NCBI GenBank assembly: GCA_018818235.1
Contig: JAHISE010000036.1
Coordinates: 1 to 33,568, forward strand
Direction of reading: 5' to 3'
DNA from: Patescibacteria group bacterium
GTDB lineage: Bacteria > Patescibacteriota > Gracilibacteria > Peribacterales > Peribacteraceae
Length of the DNA: 33,568 bases
In this document: positions 22,981 to 29,346 of the stretch, piece by piece
Numbering within the stretch: the stretch's first letter is position 1
How the letters are laid out: each line of letters begins with the position of its first letter
Position numbers and translations under genes: made by a program
The notes under the pieces: generated by a model
Database searches by the model: none
What the model saw: only the letters and a program-made list of their open reading frames with translations
What the model was told of the DNA's origin: nothing

Positions 22981-24264
22981 ATGAATCCGAATTTCCACAA
23001 AGCACAGTATGACGAAAACGGTAACATCATTCTTCCATCGGAAGATAGTGGTCCTACGGGCGAATATTCAAACGAAGGTGAATGGAATTGGTCGAAAAAT
23101 AAAACAGTCTGGAACACAATAGAAGAAGAAAAACCTGAACTGATCAAGAAAGAGGCAAATCATGGAATATTTGAATCAAAACCTGCAAAAACCAGATTGT
23201 CACGATCAGTCAATAAACCCAAACAACAAAAATCAAAGAAAGAAATCAAAAATCCTTTTCCTCATATCAAAAAGAAAATTAAAAGTTCGACAAAAGATAT
23301 TATCTCGGAAGGTGCACACCAATATAAATTCAGCCTAAAAAGTGCGGGTAAATCCATATTGAACAGCAAAAAGCATATCAAGCACGGAGCTAAGCATACA
23401 TGGATATTTATGATGCAACCCGTATGGGTACCGCGCAGAAACAAAGATCTAAAGGAGTACAGCAGACTTTCTTTGTTCCTTGTAGATACAGTCAAATTCG
23501 GAGGAACATTTGCGGCAATCTTTGTTGCTTTGTTCGTAAGTCTTAATTACCAAAGCTTCTGGAGCATTGTTACAACGCATTTAAATCCTGTTGAATATGT
23601 ACGCAATGTCCATGCTTTAACTGCTTCTGTGGATTCAACACTCAGGGAAAAGTTGCTCAAGAGCCCCTCGCTTGCAGTGTCCGGCAGTAATGATGGCAAT
23701 CTTCTCAGTTTCCTGCCCAGTATCGGCCCTCCCGAAAACAGGATAATCATTCCAAAAATGGGACTGAATATTCCATTGGTTACACCGGCATATGATTCGC
23801 TACTCAGGGAAGATTGGGAACAAGTTGAAACAGATATACAGGATGCGTTGCAAATGGGAGTGGTTCACTATCCGGGAACAGCCAAGCCGGGACAAGCAGG
23901 AAACTTCTTTGTAACAGGCCATAGCTCATATTACCCTTGGGCTCCCGGCAAATATAAGAATATTTTCGCACGACTGCATGAACTGGTACCGGGTGATGAG
24001 TATTGGGTTTATTACGGAGGAGATAAACACAGATACATTGTTCGATCCAAACGTGAAGTTAAACCTTCTGATGTTACGGTTCTGGATCAGCCAATTGATC
24101 GCAGAGTTGCAACACTTATGACATGTACTCCCGTTGGAACAACCCTCAGGCGTCTGGTAATTGCATCAGAAGAAGTAGATCCTCAGACAGGAATTGTAAT
24201 GCAGGTGGGCGCAAAGGTTCACAATACGATGCCTGCTATGAAGGCGGGGGCGTTGCCGATTTAG
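22981..24264 (+). CDS. Sortase with long cytoplasmic N-terminal region
   Basis: The 427-residue protein has a polar, Lys-rich N-terminal ~165 residues, one transmembrane segment (about 171-190, FGGTFAAIFVALFVSLNY) and an external sortase domain. The catalytic triad is visible: His314 in TGHSSYYPW, Cys382 in LMTCTP and Arg390/391 in TTLRRLVI. Sortases cleave an LPxTG-like signal and attach the protein to the cell surface or to another protein. No LPxTG-type tail was seen in the proteins of this window, so the substrate is elsewhere or the motif differs. The N-terminal extension is much longer than in Firmicutes sortases and may contact cytoplasmic partners. Confidence 0.92.
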   Translation: MNPNFHKAQYDENGNIILPSEDSGPTGEYSNEGEWNWSKNKTVWNTIEEEKPELIKKEANHGIFESKPAKTRLSRSVNKPKQQKSKKEIKNPFPHIKKKIKSSTKDIISEGAHQYKFSLKSAGKSILNSKKHIKHGAKHTWIFMMQPVWVPRRNKDLKEYSRLSLFLVDTVKFGGTFAAIFVALFVSLNYQSFWSIVTTHLNPVEYVRNVHALTASVDSTLREKLLKSPSLAVSGSNDGNLLSFLPSIGPPENRIIIPKMGLNIPLVTPAYDSLLREDWEQVETDIQDALQMGVVHYPGTAKPGQAGNFFVTGHSSYYPWAPGKYKNIFARLHELVPGDEYWVYYGGDKHRYIVRSKREVKPSDVTVLDQPIDRRVATLMTCTPVGTTLRRLVIASEEVDPQTGIVMQVGAKVHNTMPAMKAGALPI

Positions 24265-24316
24265 TTAAATTTAAGCCAAATATCTGAACTTGTATTTACA
24301 TGAATATTTTGATAAA

Positions 24317-24346
24317 GTAATACCGTATTACGTATTACCCCATTAC
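24317..24346. repeat. 7-8 bp tandem array (GTATTAC type) upstream of the AbrB/MazF operon
   Basis: GTAATACC, GTATTAC, GTATTACC and CCATTACC follow one another directly and end 2 bp before the ATG at 24349. A TTGTAT / TAAAGT pair with 17-nt spacing just upstream could be the promoter. Confidence 0.65.
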
Positions 24347-24348
24347 CA

Positions 24349-24576
24349 ATGCCAAGATCCCGACTTACCAAAAAAGGACAGGCAACCATTCCCGCAGAAA
24401 TACGTGCTTTTTTGGATGTAGATTCAGGAGATATGATCTCTTTTTCGGTCGAAGATGATTCAGTCGTAATAAGTAAAATGAATGAAGCAGAAGACGAATA
24501 TCTTAGATCTGTAGAAAGCTCACTTGCAAGCGAATGGCTGTCTCAAGAAGATTCCAATGCTTACGATGATTTGTAA
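24349..24576 (+). CDS. AbrB/VapB-type antitoxin
   Basis: The 75-residue protein starts MPRSRLTKKGQATIPAEIRA, a clear SpoVT-AbrB DNA-binding hairpin (KKGQATIPAEIR). The acidic tail (NEAEDEYLRSVESSLASEW, YDDL) should neutralise the toxin. The toxin start lies inside its 3' end, giving translational coupling. This is the second AbrB-type antitoxin in the window. Confidence 0.9.
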   Translation: MPRSRLTKKGQATIPAEIRAFLDVDSGDMISFSVEDDSVVISKMNEAEDEYLRSVESSLASEWLSQEDSNAYDDL

Positions 24577-24910
24577 TTCAGGTACAATCGTTATTGTCCC
24601 TTTTCCTTTTGTGGACGCGCCGCAAACAAAGCGACGCCCTGCGCTGGTTCTTTCAGGACATTCTTTCAATAAAGAACATAAAAACACATTGCTGGCCATG
24701 ATAACAACAGGAGGGAATAAACCATGGAAAAGTGACATTTGCATTTCTGATTGCAAAGAACAAGGGCTCTACCCTAAATCCGTTATTCGAATGAAGATTT
24801 TTACATTGGATAATCGTTTTATCCTCAAACGCATTGGTGATGCAAACAGTAAAGACTGGGGGAAAGTGAAGGACGTTATACTTAGAGAGGTATTAGAAAT
24901 TGAGAATTGA
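24557..24910 (+). CDS. MazF/PemK-family toxin (endoribonuclease)
   Basis: From the ATG at 24557 (an alternative at 24566) the product is 117 residues, starting MLTMICNSGTIVIVPFPFVD. This is the MazF core: GTIVIVPFPF, then the RRPALVLS strand. MITTGGNKPWKSDICI and KSVIRMKIFTLDNRFILKRIG continue the fold. MazF proteins cut single-stranded mRNA at short motifs. It overlaps the antitoxin gene by 20 nt. The longest frame (24524) would extend into the antitoxin and is not needed. The stop TGA lies in a short heptamer repeat (AATTGAG, 24901-24915). Confidence 0.88.
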   Translation: MLTMICNSGTIVIVPFPFVDAPQTKRRPALVLSGHSFNKEHKNTLLAMITTGGNKPWKSDICISDCKEQGLYPKSVIRMKIFTLDNRFILKRIGDANSKDWGKVKDVILREVLEIEN

Positions 24911-24996
24911 GAATAATTTTTGATTTTTATTGGTGTTGATGATGTTTCTGGTTATATCTTATAATGGTGAATTTGTTATGAATCTGAACTGTTCAA

Positions 24997-25407
24997 TCAT
25001 TCTAGCTGAAGAAATGTTTTCATTGCATATCGTAATTTAGATATTTCATCTTCAATACTTGAAGTATTAATTCGATGAACTATAAAATCATTACTAAGCA
25101 AATTATCCACAATCGGATGAAACCCCTCTCTTTTTAATTTACCTCTAATCATGTCTATAAGTATCAGCAAAACAACAGGTGTTCCATTTCGCCCAAGAGA
25201 TCTCCTAAAAGCATAATCAATTGCTGAACTTGTATGATGTGTTAAATATATAGGTATAGATATTCCATTACGATCTTCATGAGAATAACAATTTGCAACT
25301 TGAATTCTTGTTTCAAGATACTCCATGTTAGTGCCATGCAATAATACTGGAATATTGGCATATTTTTTTTCAAATCGACCATCTAACCACTTATCTAATA
25401 TTCCCAT
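24997..25407 (-). CDS. Hypothetical protein, possible ADP-ribosyltransferase fold
   Basis: The 136-residue protein has the order of features seen in ADP-ribosyltransferase-like folds: VLLHGTN (His24) near the N-terminus, IPIYLTHHTSSAIDYAFRR (Tyr54, with A-x-x-Y-A helix) in the middle, a hydrophobic strand GTPVVLLILID and a late strand DFIVHRINTSSIE. H-G-T, Y-L-T and A-x-x-Y-A patterns are typical of the H-Y-x class (Tpt1, DarT and related). No catalytic Glu is obvious. The similarity is by eye only. It sits between the MazF module and tRNA-Leu; a toxin or RNA-modifying role is speculative. TACAAT lies 7 nt before the ATG. Confidence 0.45.
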   Translation of the reverse strand: MGILDKWLDGRFEKKYANIPVLLHGTNMEYLETRIQVANCYSHEDRNGISIPIYLTHHTSSAIDYAFRRSLGRNGTPVVLLILIDMIRGKLKREGFHPIVDNLLSNDFIVHRINTSSIEDEISKLRYAMKTFLQLE

Positions 25408-25414
25408 ATCCTAC

Positions 25415-25420
25415 ATTGTA
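25415..25420 (-). promoter_or_regulatory. Candidate -10 of the ART-like ORF
   Basis: TACAAT on the minus strand lies 7 nt before the ATG at 25407, predicting a transcript with no or one leader base. The -35 is weak. Confidence 0.35.
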
Positions 25421-25456
25421 GAATTTATTTCCATTCTCCACGAATTAACTTTTCGC

Positions 25457-25462
25457 TATACT
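25457..25462 (+). promoter_or_regulatory. Candidate -10 of tRNA-Leu(TAA)
   Basis: TATACT lies 33 nt upstream of the mature tRNA 5' end, with a weak TTCTCC at 17-nt spacing. It would give a short 5' leader removed by RNase P. Confidence 0.35.
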
Positions 25463-25495
25463 GGCAACGGTAAAATCGTTCATTCTTCAAAATAT

Positions 25496-25583
25496 GCCGC
25501 TGTGGTGGAATGGTAGACACGAGGGACTTAAAATCCCTTGGCCAATTACGGTCGTGCTGGTTCGATTCCAGCCAGCGGCACCA
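25496..25583 (+). tRNA. tRNA-Leu (anticodon TAA)
   Basis: Acceptor GCCGCTG/CAGCGGC, discriminator A and encoded CCA (25581-25583). The anticodon stem AGGGA/TCCCT encloses CTTAAAA, so the anticodon is TAA (reads UUA). A long variable arm (TGGCCAATTACGGTC) and T arm GCTGG-TTCGATT-CCAGC fit a class II leucine tRNA. Confidence 0.97.
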
Positions 25584-25603
25584 GCCTACGCGTAGCGTAG
25601 GCT
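25583..25603 (+). terminator. Hairpin abutting the tRNA-Leu 3' end
   Basis: AGCCTACG (25583-25590) and CGTAGGCT (25596-25603) form a perfect 8-bp stem around a 5-nt loop; the first base is the A of the tRNA CCA. No T-run follows. It may be a terminator-like or processing signal, or a member of the CGTAGC palindrome family also seen near 18618. Confidence 0.45.
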
Positions 25604-25667
25604 GTCGAGCGTAGCCTCCTGAACTCATTTGTATAATTTTCAACAGAGTCGCTACGGCTACGGCTGG

Positions 25668-25761
25668 CAGGCCACGTCACTCGTGAGTGACCGTGGCAGG
25701 CCACGTCACTCGTGAGTGACCGTGGCAGGCCACGTCACTCGTGAGTGACCGTGGCAGGCCA
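25668..25761. repeat. 29-bp tandem palindromic repeat, three units
   Basis: Three identical 29-bp units start at 25668, 25697 and 25726, and a partial fourth follows. Each contains GTCACTC-GT-GAGTGAC, flanked by GCCAC and (C)GTGGC, so each unit can form its own hairpin of about 12 bp with one bulge. There are no spacers between units. It lies between tRNA-Leu and the 140-residue ORF. Confidence 0.93.
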
Positions 25762-25840
25762 TCAGGAGCAAAGGTTGACTTCCAAAAACAAGTAGTATCC
25801 TGAAAACCCCTCGCTACCAGAATTAACACAACCAATACCA

Positions 25841-25868
25841 TTGCAATTAATACAAAGACAAGTATAAC
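25841..25868 (+). promoter_or_regulatory. Leaderless promoter of the 140-residue ORF
   Basis: TTGCAA (25841-25846), a 16-nt spacer, TATAAC (25863-25868), then 6 nt to the ATG at 25875. The predicted +1 is the start codon. Confidence 0.65.
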
Positions 25869-25874
25869 ACTTTT

Positions 25875-26297
25875 ATGACCAGCGAAAACAGGCATGAGGC
25901 CACTAAACACGTAGAAGATTTATTGGAATATGCTTTTGGAGAAGCTTTGGCAAGATTATTTCCAACAGGATCTAATGCTGTAGTAATTAGACATCATTTG
26001 CGTGCAGTACTTAATGGAACTGTTCTTAGAACCATCGAACTTGCAATGCTACACAAAGATTTACAGGAAGATGAACTATTCGAACTTGTATTACGACATC
26101 TAACTTCCGATCCCGACTATTTACGAACAGGCAATCTGCCTCTCACTTCGCAAGAAGCCGAATCAGATGAAAATGACCCATATCTCATTAATCAGGTATT
26201 ACACGAACTACATGATTCCAGAGCACAAATTGCACAAAGGTTTCCAAAATTAGCTAGTATTATCGAAGGTACAGATTTCAAAAAATTGGGACAGTAA
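25875..26297 (+). CDS. Hypothetical soluble helical protein
   Basis: The 140-residue product is not recognised. It is predicted mostly helical and acidic (HVEDLLEYAFGEALARLF, TIELAMLHKDLQEDELFELV, NQVLHELHDSRAQIAQRFP), with no membrane segment and no cysteine motif. The start is supported by a leaderless-type promoter. Its downstream neighbour is repeat-rich DNA. Confidence 0.65.
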   Translation: MTSENRHEATKHVEDLLEYAFGEALARLFPTGSNAVVIRHHLRAVLNGTVLRTIELAMLHKDLQEDELFELVLRHLTSDPDYLRTGNLPLTSQEAESDENDPYLINQVLHELHDSRAQIAQRFPKLASIIEGTDFKKLGQ

Positions 26298-26507
26298 TCA
26301 AGTCACTGCGGCCACTATCTGAATTACATAACGCAGATGGCGCAGATAACGCAAATCCCCCCCCAGACAAAGCAGTAGGTTGATATTACAAATCCACGTA
26401 ATCCGTGCCTGTCGACCGTAGCCAAGCCTGCCGGCCATCCGTCGAGGCGCGGCCTCGCCGCGACTGATAGCCAAGAGGCGAAGGTTGATAATCTGTAGTT
26501 CAGACAA
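26298..26507. repeat. Repeat-mosaic spacer
   Basis: The 210 bp between two convergent genes is a patchwork: 9-bp units ACGCAGATG-GCGCAGATA-ACGCAAATC (about 26331-26357), a C8 run, an ATCCACGTAATCCGTG segment (about 26391-26406), GC-rich palindromic sequence (GCGCGGCCTCGCCGCG region), and GTTCAGAC next to the stop of the Calx-beta gene. No gene was found. Confidence 0.6.
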
Positions 26508-27998
26508 TCACTGTATCTCCAAAGTAGCCGCCGTAGGACTGATTAGCACAGCACCTCCGGTCGGGTTCAAAAGTTTAAGATTAACCTTTTCCCCGGAATC
26601 ATTTAAGTCATCATTCACCAAAGGAATTACAAATGATTTTTTAGACTCACCGGTTCTAAATGTAAGAGTACCGGAAGTAACAGTGTAATCCTGAGTCGCA
26701 ACAGCCGTACCTCCGTCAGTGGAATATCCAACTGTTACAATCCCATCGGTTCCACCAACCCGACTTACTTCTATCACAGCTTCTTCTTTGGACTCCAATG
26801 CTTCGTAATTTAATCTTGAGAATTTGATGGAACCTGATCCAAAGGATGTGACTTCGTCATCCATGATTGTAAGAACCACAGATTTATTGCTTCCCAAAAC
26901 GCCACCACCGGGTTCACTCAAGCTCAGATTGACTGTCTTGTTACCATTGATATTTTGATTATCTTTTAGGGTAATTGAAAAAGATGTCCGGATTTCTCCT
27001 GCATTGAATGTCAGAGATCCACTTGTCGGCTCATAATTCGAATTGCTGGCAGTACCGTTATTCGTAGAATATTTAACAGTTGCTTTGGCAGAAGAGTCAC
27101 CGATTCGTTCAACCAATATATCAATGCTACCTCCTGCTTCGGAGGCCTGATATTCAAGAGCGCTGAATTCTATTAACTTATCACCCTGTTCTTCTTCTCC
27201 CTCCTCATTATCCTTAATTGTAAGTTCCGCGGCACTTGGTGTTGTAAGCTGCGCCCCTCCGGAAGGATCACCAAGAGTGATATTTACAGTTTGATCTTCC
27301 TCGGCCACTTCATCATCAATAATATTTATTATAAAAGTAGAACTGGTCTCCCTATCGGCAAATCTGATGGTACCTGAAGTAAGCTCATAATCTTCACCTG
27401 ATTTTGCCGTCCCATCGGTTACCACATAATCAACTGTAATCGCACCACGATTTCCTCCCGTTCTTACAACACTTATTGTTGCAACACCTTCATTTTCATC
27501 CACACTGTATTTATTAATTGTAAACCTTACCAAGCCTGCAGTATTTGTATTGGGTGGTTCTATATCGTCATCAGAAGTATCTGAGGTGTCTGAGGTGTCT
27601 GAAGTATCTGAAACATCAGTATCATCTGTAGTTTCAGTATCATCCGTCTGGGAAGTAACCGATGCAGCCAAAGCACTGGCAGCGGCAGCTCTTGCCTGCT
27701 GTCTCTCCTGCGATGAAGTACTTTGCGAAACCTGAACTTCATTTATTTCATCTCGCAACCTCTTCATAAGAACTGCAATTTGACCTCGGGTAACATAATC
27801 ATCCGGTCCAAATTTACCACTATCATACCCATTGATTATTCCCAGTGAATTAAGTTCACCGATCGCCTCATCGTAATACATTCCATAAGGCACATCAGTA
27901 AATACGCCCGAACCAAGCTGAGATGCCACAGAAGTACCTGCAATTCCAAACAATATACCTGATAAAACAAGAATAGAAGATTTAATTCGAGTGCCCAT
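26508..27998 (-). CDS. Exported SLH-domain protein with three Calx-beta domains
   Basis: Starting at the ATG at 27998 gives 496 residues beginning with a signal sequence (MGTRIKSSILVLSGILFGIAGTSVASQ). One SLH domain follows (VFTDVPYGMYYDEAIGELNS, then GIINGYDSGKFGPDDYVTRGQ), which should bind the cell surface. An Ala-rich stretch and an Asp/Ser/Thr linker (VSDTSDTSDTSDTSDDD, coded by 9-bp repeats) lead to three Calx-beta repeats of ~105 residues, each with VxExxGxxxIxVxRxGG, DYxxTSGTLxFxxGExxxxFxIxI and a closing LTIxD-like strand; these usually bind calcium. The protein ends LEIQ, where the family normally continues with D-D, so the gene may be cut short by the GTCTGAAC-type repeat next to its stop. 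An upstream ATG at 28052 is less likely because the promoter's predicted start lies downstream of it. Confidence 0.88.
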   Translation of the reverse strand: MGTRIKSSILVLSGILFGIAGTSVASQLGSGVFTDVPYGMYYDEAIGELNSLGIINGYDSGKFGPDDYVTRGQIAVLMKRLRDEINEVQVSQSTSSQERQQARAAAASALAASVTSQTDDTETTDDTDVSDTSDTSDTSDTSDDDIEPPNTNTAGLVRFTINKYSVDENEGVATISVVRTGGNRGAITVDYVVTDGTAKSGEDYELTSGTIRFADRETSSTFIINIIDDEVAEEDQTVNITLGDPSGGAQLTTPSAAELTIKDNEEGEEEQGDKLIEFSALEYQASEAGGSIDILVERIGDSSAKATVKYSTNNGTASNSNYEPTSGSLTFNAGEIRTSFSITLKDNQNINGNKTVNLSLSEPGGGVLGSNKSVVLTIMDDEVTSFGSGSIKFSRLNYEALESKEEAVIEVSRVGGTDGIVTVGYSTDGGTAVATQDYTVTSGTLTFRTGESKKSFVIPLVNDDLNDSGEKVNLKLLNPTGGAVLISPTAATLEIQ

Positions 27999-28023
27999 AG
28001 TAGTAAGGGGAAGGAATGCGAAA

Positions 28024-28052
28024 AATATAGTACTTTTCGGCTTATGATGCAA
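28024..28052 (-). promoter_or_regulatory. Promoter of the SLH/Calx-beta gene
   Basis: TTGCAT (28052-28047), a 17-nt spacer, then TATATT (28029-28024). The predicted start near 28017 gives a leader of about 19 nt before the ATG at 27998. Confidence 0.65.
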
Positions 28053-28159
28053 TATCTACCTCCAACCCTCTAAGATGCCCTTTGGGTATAGCCACTCCTC
28101 CTAAGAAGGATGGAGCTTCAGTATTGGAGAGAACAAACTTTGAATTCTATAATAACGAG

Positions 28160-28201
28160 GCCCCCCTCTCCATACAGGGAGATGGCCGGGGAGAGGGGGT
28201 A
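28160..28201. repeat. CCCCCTCTCC / GGAGAGGGGG palindromic repeat
   Basis: CCCCCTCTCC and GGAGAGGGGG are perfect 10-bp complements separated by about 20 nt containing AGGGAGATGGCCGG. I recall similar purine/pyrimidine palindromes as dispersed repeats in many bacteria. It lies between two SLH-protein genes. Confidence 0.7.
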
Positions 28202-28259
28202 TAACACATCCAATAAACTCAAAAAACAAAGAGACAGGGCACACCTCAATGCCCTCCAA

Positions 28260-29111
28260 CTAATATATCCTCATCCCCATCCCAACAATCTTAGCAATCT
28301 CCGCTCGTGTAACCGGATCTGATGGACCAAACAAACCGGTAAGATTCCCATCTTCATCAGCAAAGCCTGATACCAAACCATCACGTGCTGCTGTTTCTAT
28401 TGCAACCGCAAATTCTGTGGCAGCAGTGACATCCGAAAAAACAGTCCCTGTTAATTCTTTGAAATTGGCTTCGAATGCCTGAAGAACTGTAACTATAACT
28501 TCATTTCGCAGTGCGGGACGAGTTACGTCCACGGAGCCATCACTAAATACAGCCCATCCCAAATATTCCGCACACTTAATATAATCTTCCGACCACCTTC
28601 CGATTGCCGTCTCGCTCTTCATGCTATCGCCACACTCATCATATCGTGCATCAGAAGCTTCCATTGCGATTTTCGCCAGCTGCTCAATTGTCACATTATC
28701 AGCAGGTCCAAAAAATCCGGTTGGCTTTCCGGTTGAATCACGATAGCCGGAGATTACACCTTTCTCTGCAATCTCTTGAATGTAAGGAGCAAACCATGCA
28801 GATCCCAAAACATCTGATAATTCAACTTCCTGCCCATCTATTGTTATTGAGAGATTTTCATCAGAATCTGCAGGTGCTGAACCTTTTAAAGTGTCTCCAC
28901 CACTGCCATAAACAAGCTTTGGAAAAAGCTCATCCCCAAATTCATATTCCTTATCCTCAGTATCACGTTGATGCTTACTCTGGAAAAAGTTTAAATCCAG
29001 TTTTAGATATGGAAAGTCAGATTTGATCTGACTAAAAACTCCTGCATGGGTTAGGATTGGAGATAGAAGGAAGGTGCAGAATATGACAGATGATATTGAA
29101 CGGTTGAGCAT
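28260..29111 (-). CDS. Exported SLH-domain protein
   Basis: The 283-residue protein starts with a cleavable-looking signal (MLNRSISSVIFCTFLLSPILTHAG). SLH-type repeats follow: AWFAPYIQEIAEKGVISGYR with FFGPADNVTIEQLAKI, a central degenerate one (RWSEDYIKCAEYLGW with RPALRNEVIVTVL), and a last one (VFSDVTAATEFAVAIETAAR, then GLFGPSDPVTRAEIAKIVG). Three SLH repeats are the usual number for binding secondary cell-wall or surface glycans. The rest is short, so it may be a surface anchor or S-layer-associated protein. It lies upstream of, and is read in the same direction as, the Calx-beta SLH protein. Confidence 0.88.
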   Translation of the reverse strand: MLNRSISSVIFCTFLLSPILTHAGVFSQIKSDFPYLKLDLNFFQSKHQRDTEDKEYEFGDELFPKLVYGSGGDTLKGSAPADSDENLSITIDGQEVELSDVLGSAWFAPYIQEIAEKGVISGYRDSTGKPTGFFGPADNVTIEQLAKIAMEASDARYDECGDSMKSETAIGRWSEDYIKCAEYLGWAVFSDGSVDVTRPALRNEVIVTVLQAFEANFKELTGTVFSDVTAATEFAVAIETAARDGLVSGFADEDGNLTGLFGPSDPVTRAEIAKIVGMGMRIY

Positions 29112-29118
29112 TGTGATG

Positions 29119-29127
29119 ATTTTAGCA
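29119..29127 (-). promoter_or_regulatory. Extended -10 of the SLH gene
   Basis: TGCTAAAAT on the minus strand matches the extended -10 pattern TGnTA(T/A)AAT and lies 7 nt before the ATG at 29111, predicting a leader of 0-1 nt. Confidence 0.5.
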
Positions 29128-29131
29128 AGAT

Positions 29132-29293
29132 AATGGTTAAAATTCCAAATTCCAAACTCCGAAATTCACAAATAAATTCCAATAATCAAAATTCTAAAAT
29201 TTTTAAGATTGCTATTGCCTCCTTGGATCCTTGAAATATTGGAATTTTGGATTCTTTTTGCAAATTTGTGGATTTGCGAATTTGGAATTTTAA
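29132..29293. repeat. Inverted heptamer region (AAATTCC ... GGAATTT)
   Basis: The left side has repeated AAATTCC/AAACTCC/AAATTCA units with near-7-bp spacing; the right side has TTGGAATTTTGG, GTGGATTTGCG and TTTGGAATTTT units. Left and right are broadly complementary, so the ~160 bp between the SLH gene and carB can fold into a long imperfect hairpin. Confidence 0.7.
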
Positions 29294-29346
29294 CTCTTGA
29301 AGAAACGCTTGCAATCCACCCCCAAACCCATTAGGCTGCATCGGAA

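Noticed and set aside
25668..25761. Direct repeats resembling a CRISPR array
   Set aside because: The 29-bp units are immediately adjacent with no spacers, each is itself a palindrome, and no cas gene is nearby.
28604..29026. Plus-strand 140-codon frame over the SLH gene
   Set aside because: It is the antisense of a clear SLH protein with signal peptide and has no family features, promoter or start signal.
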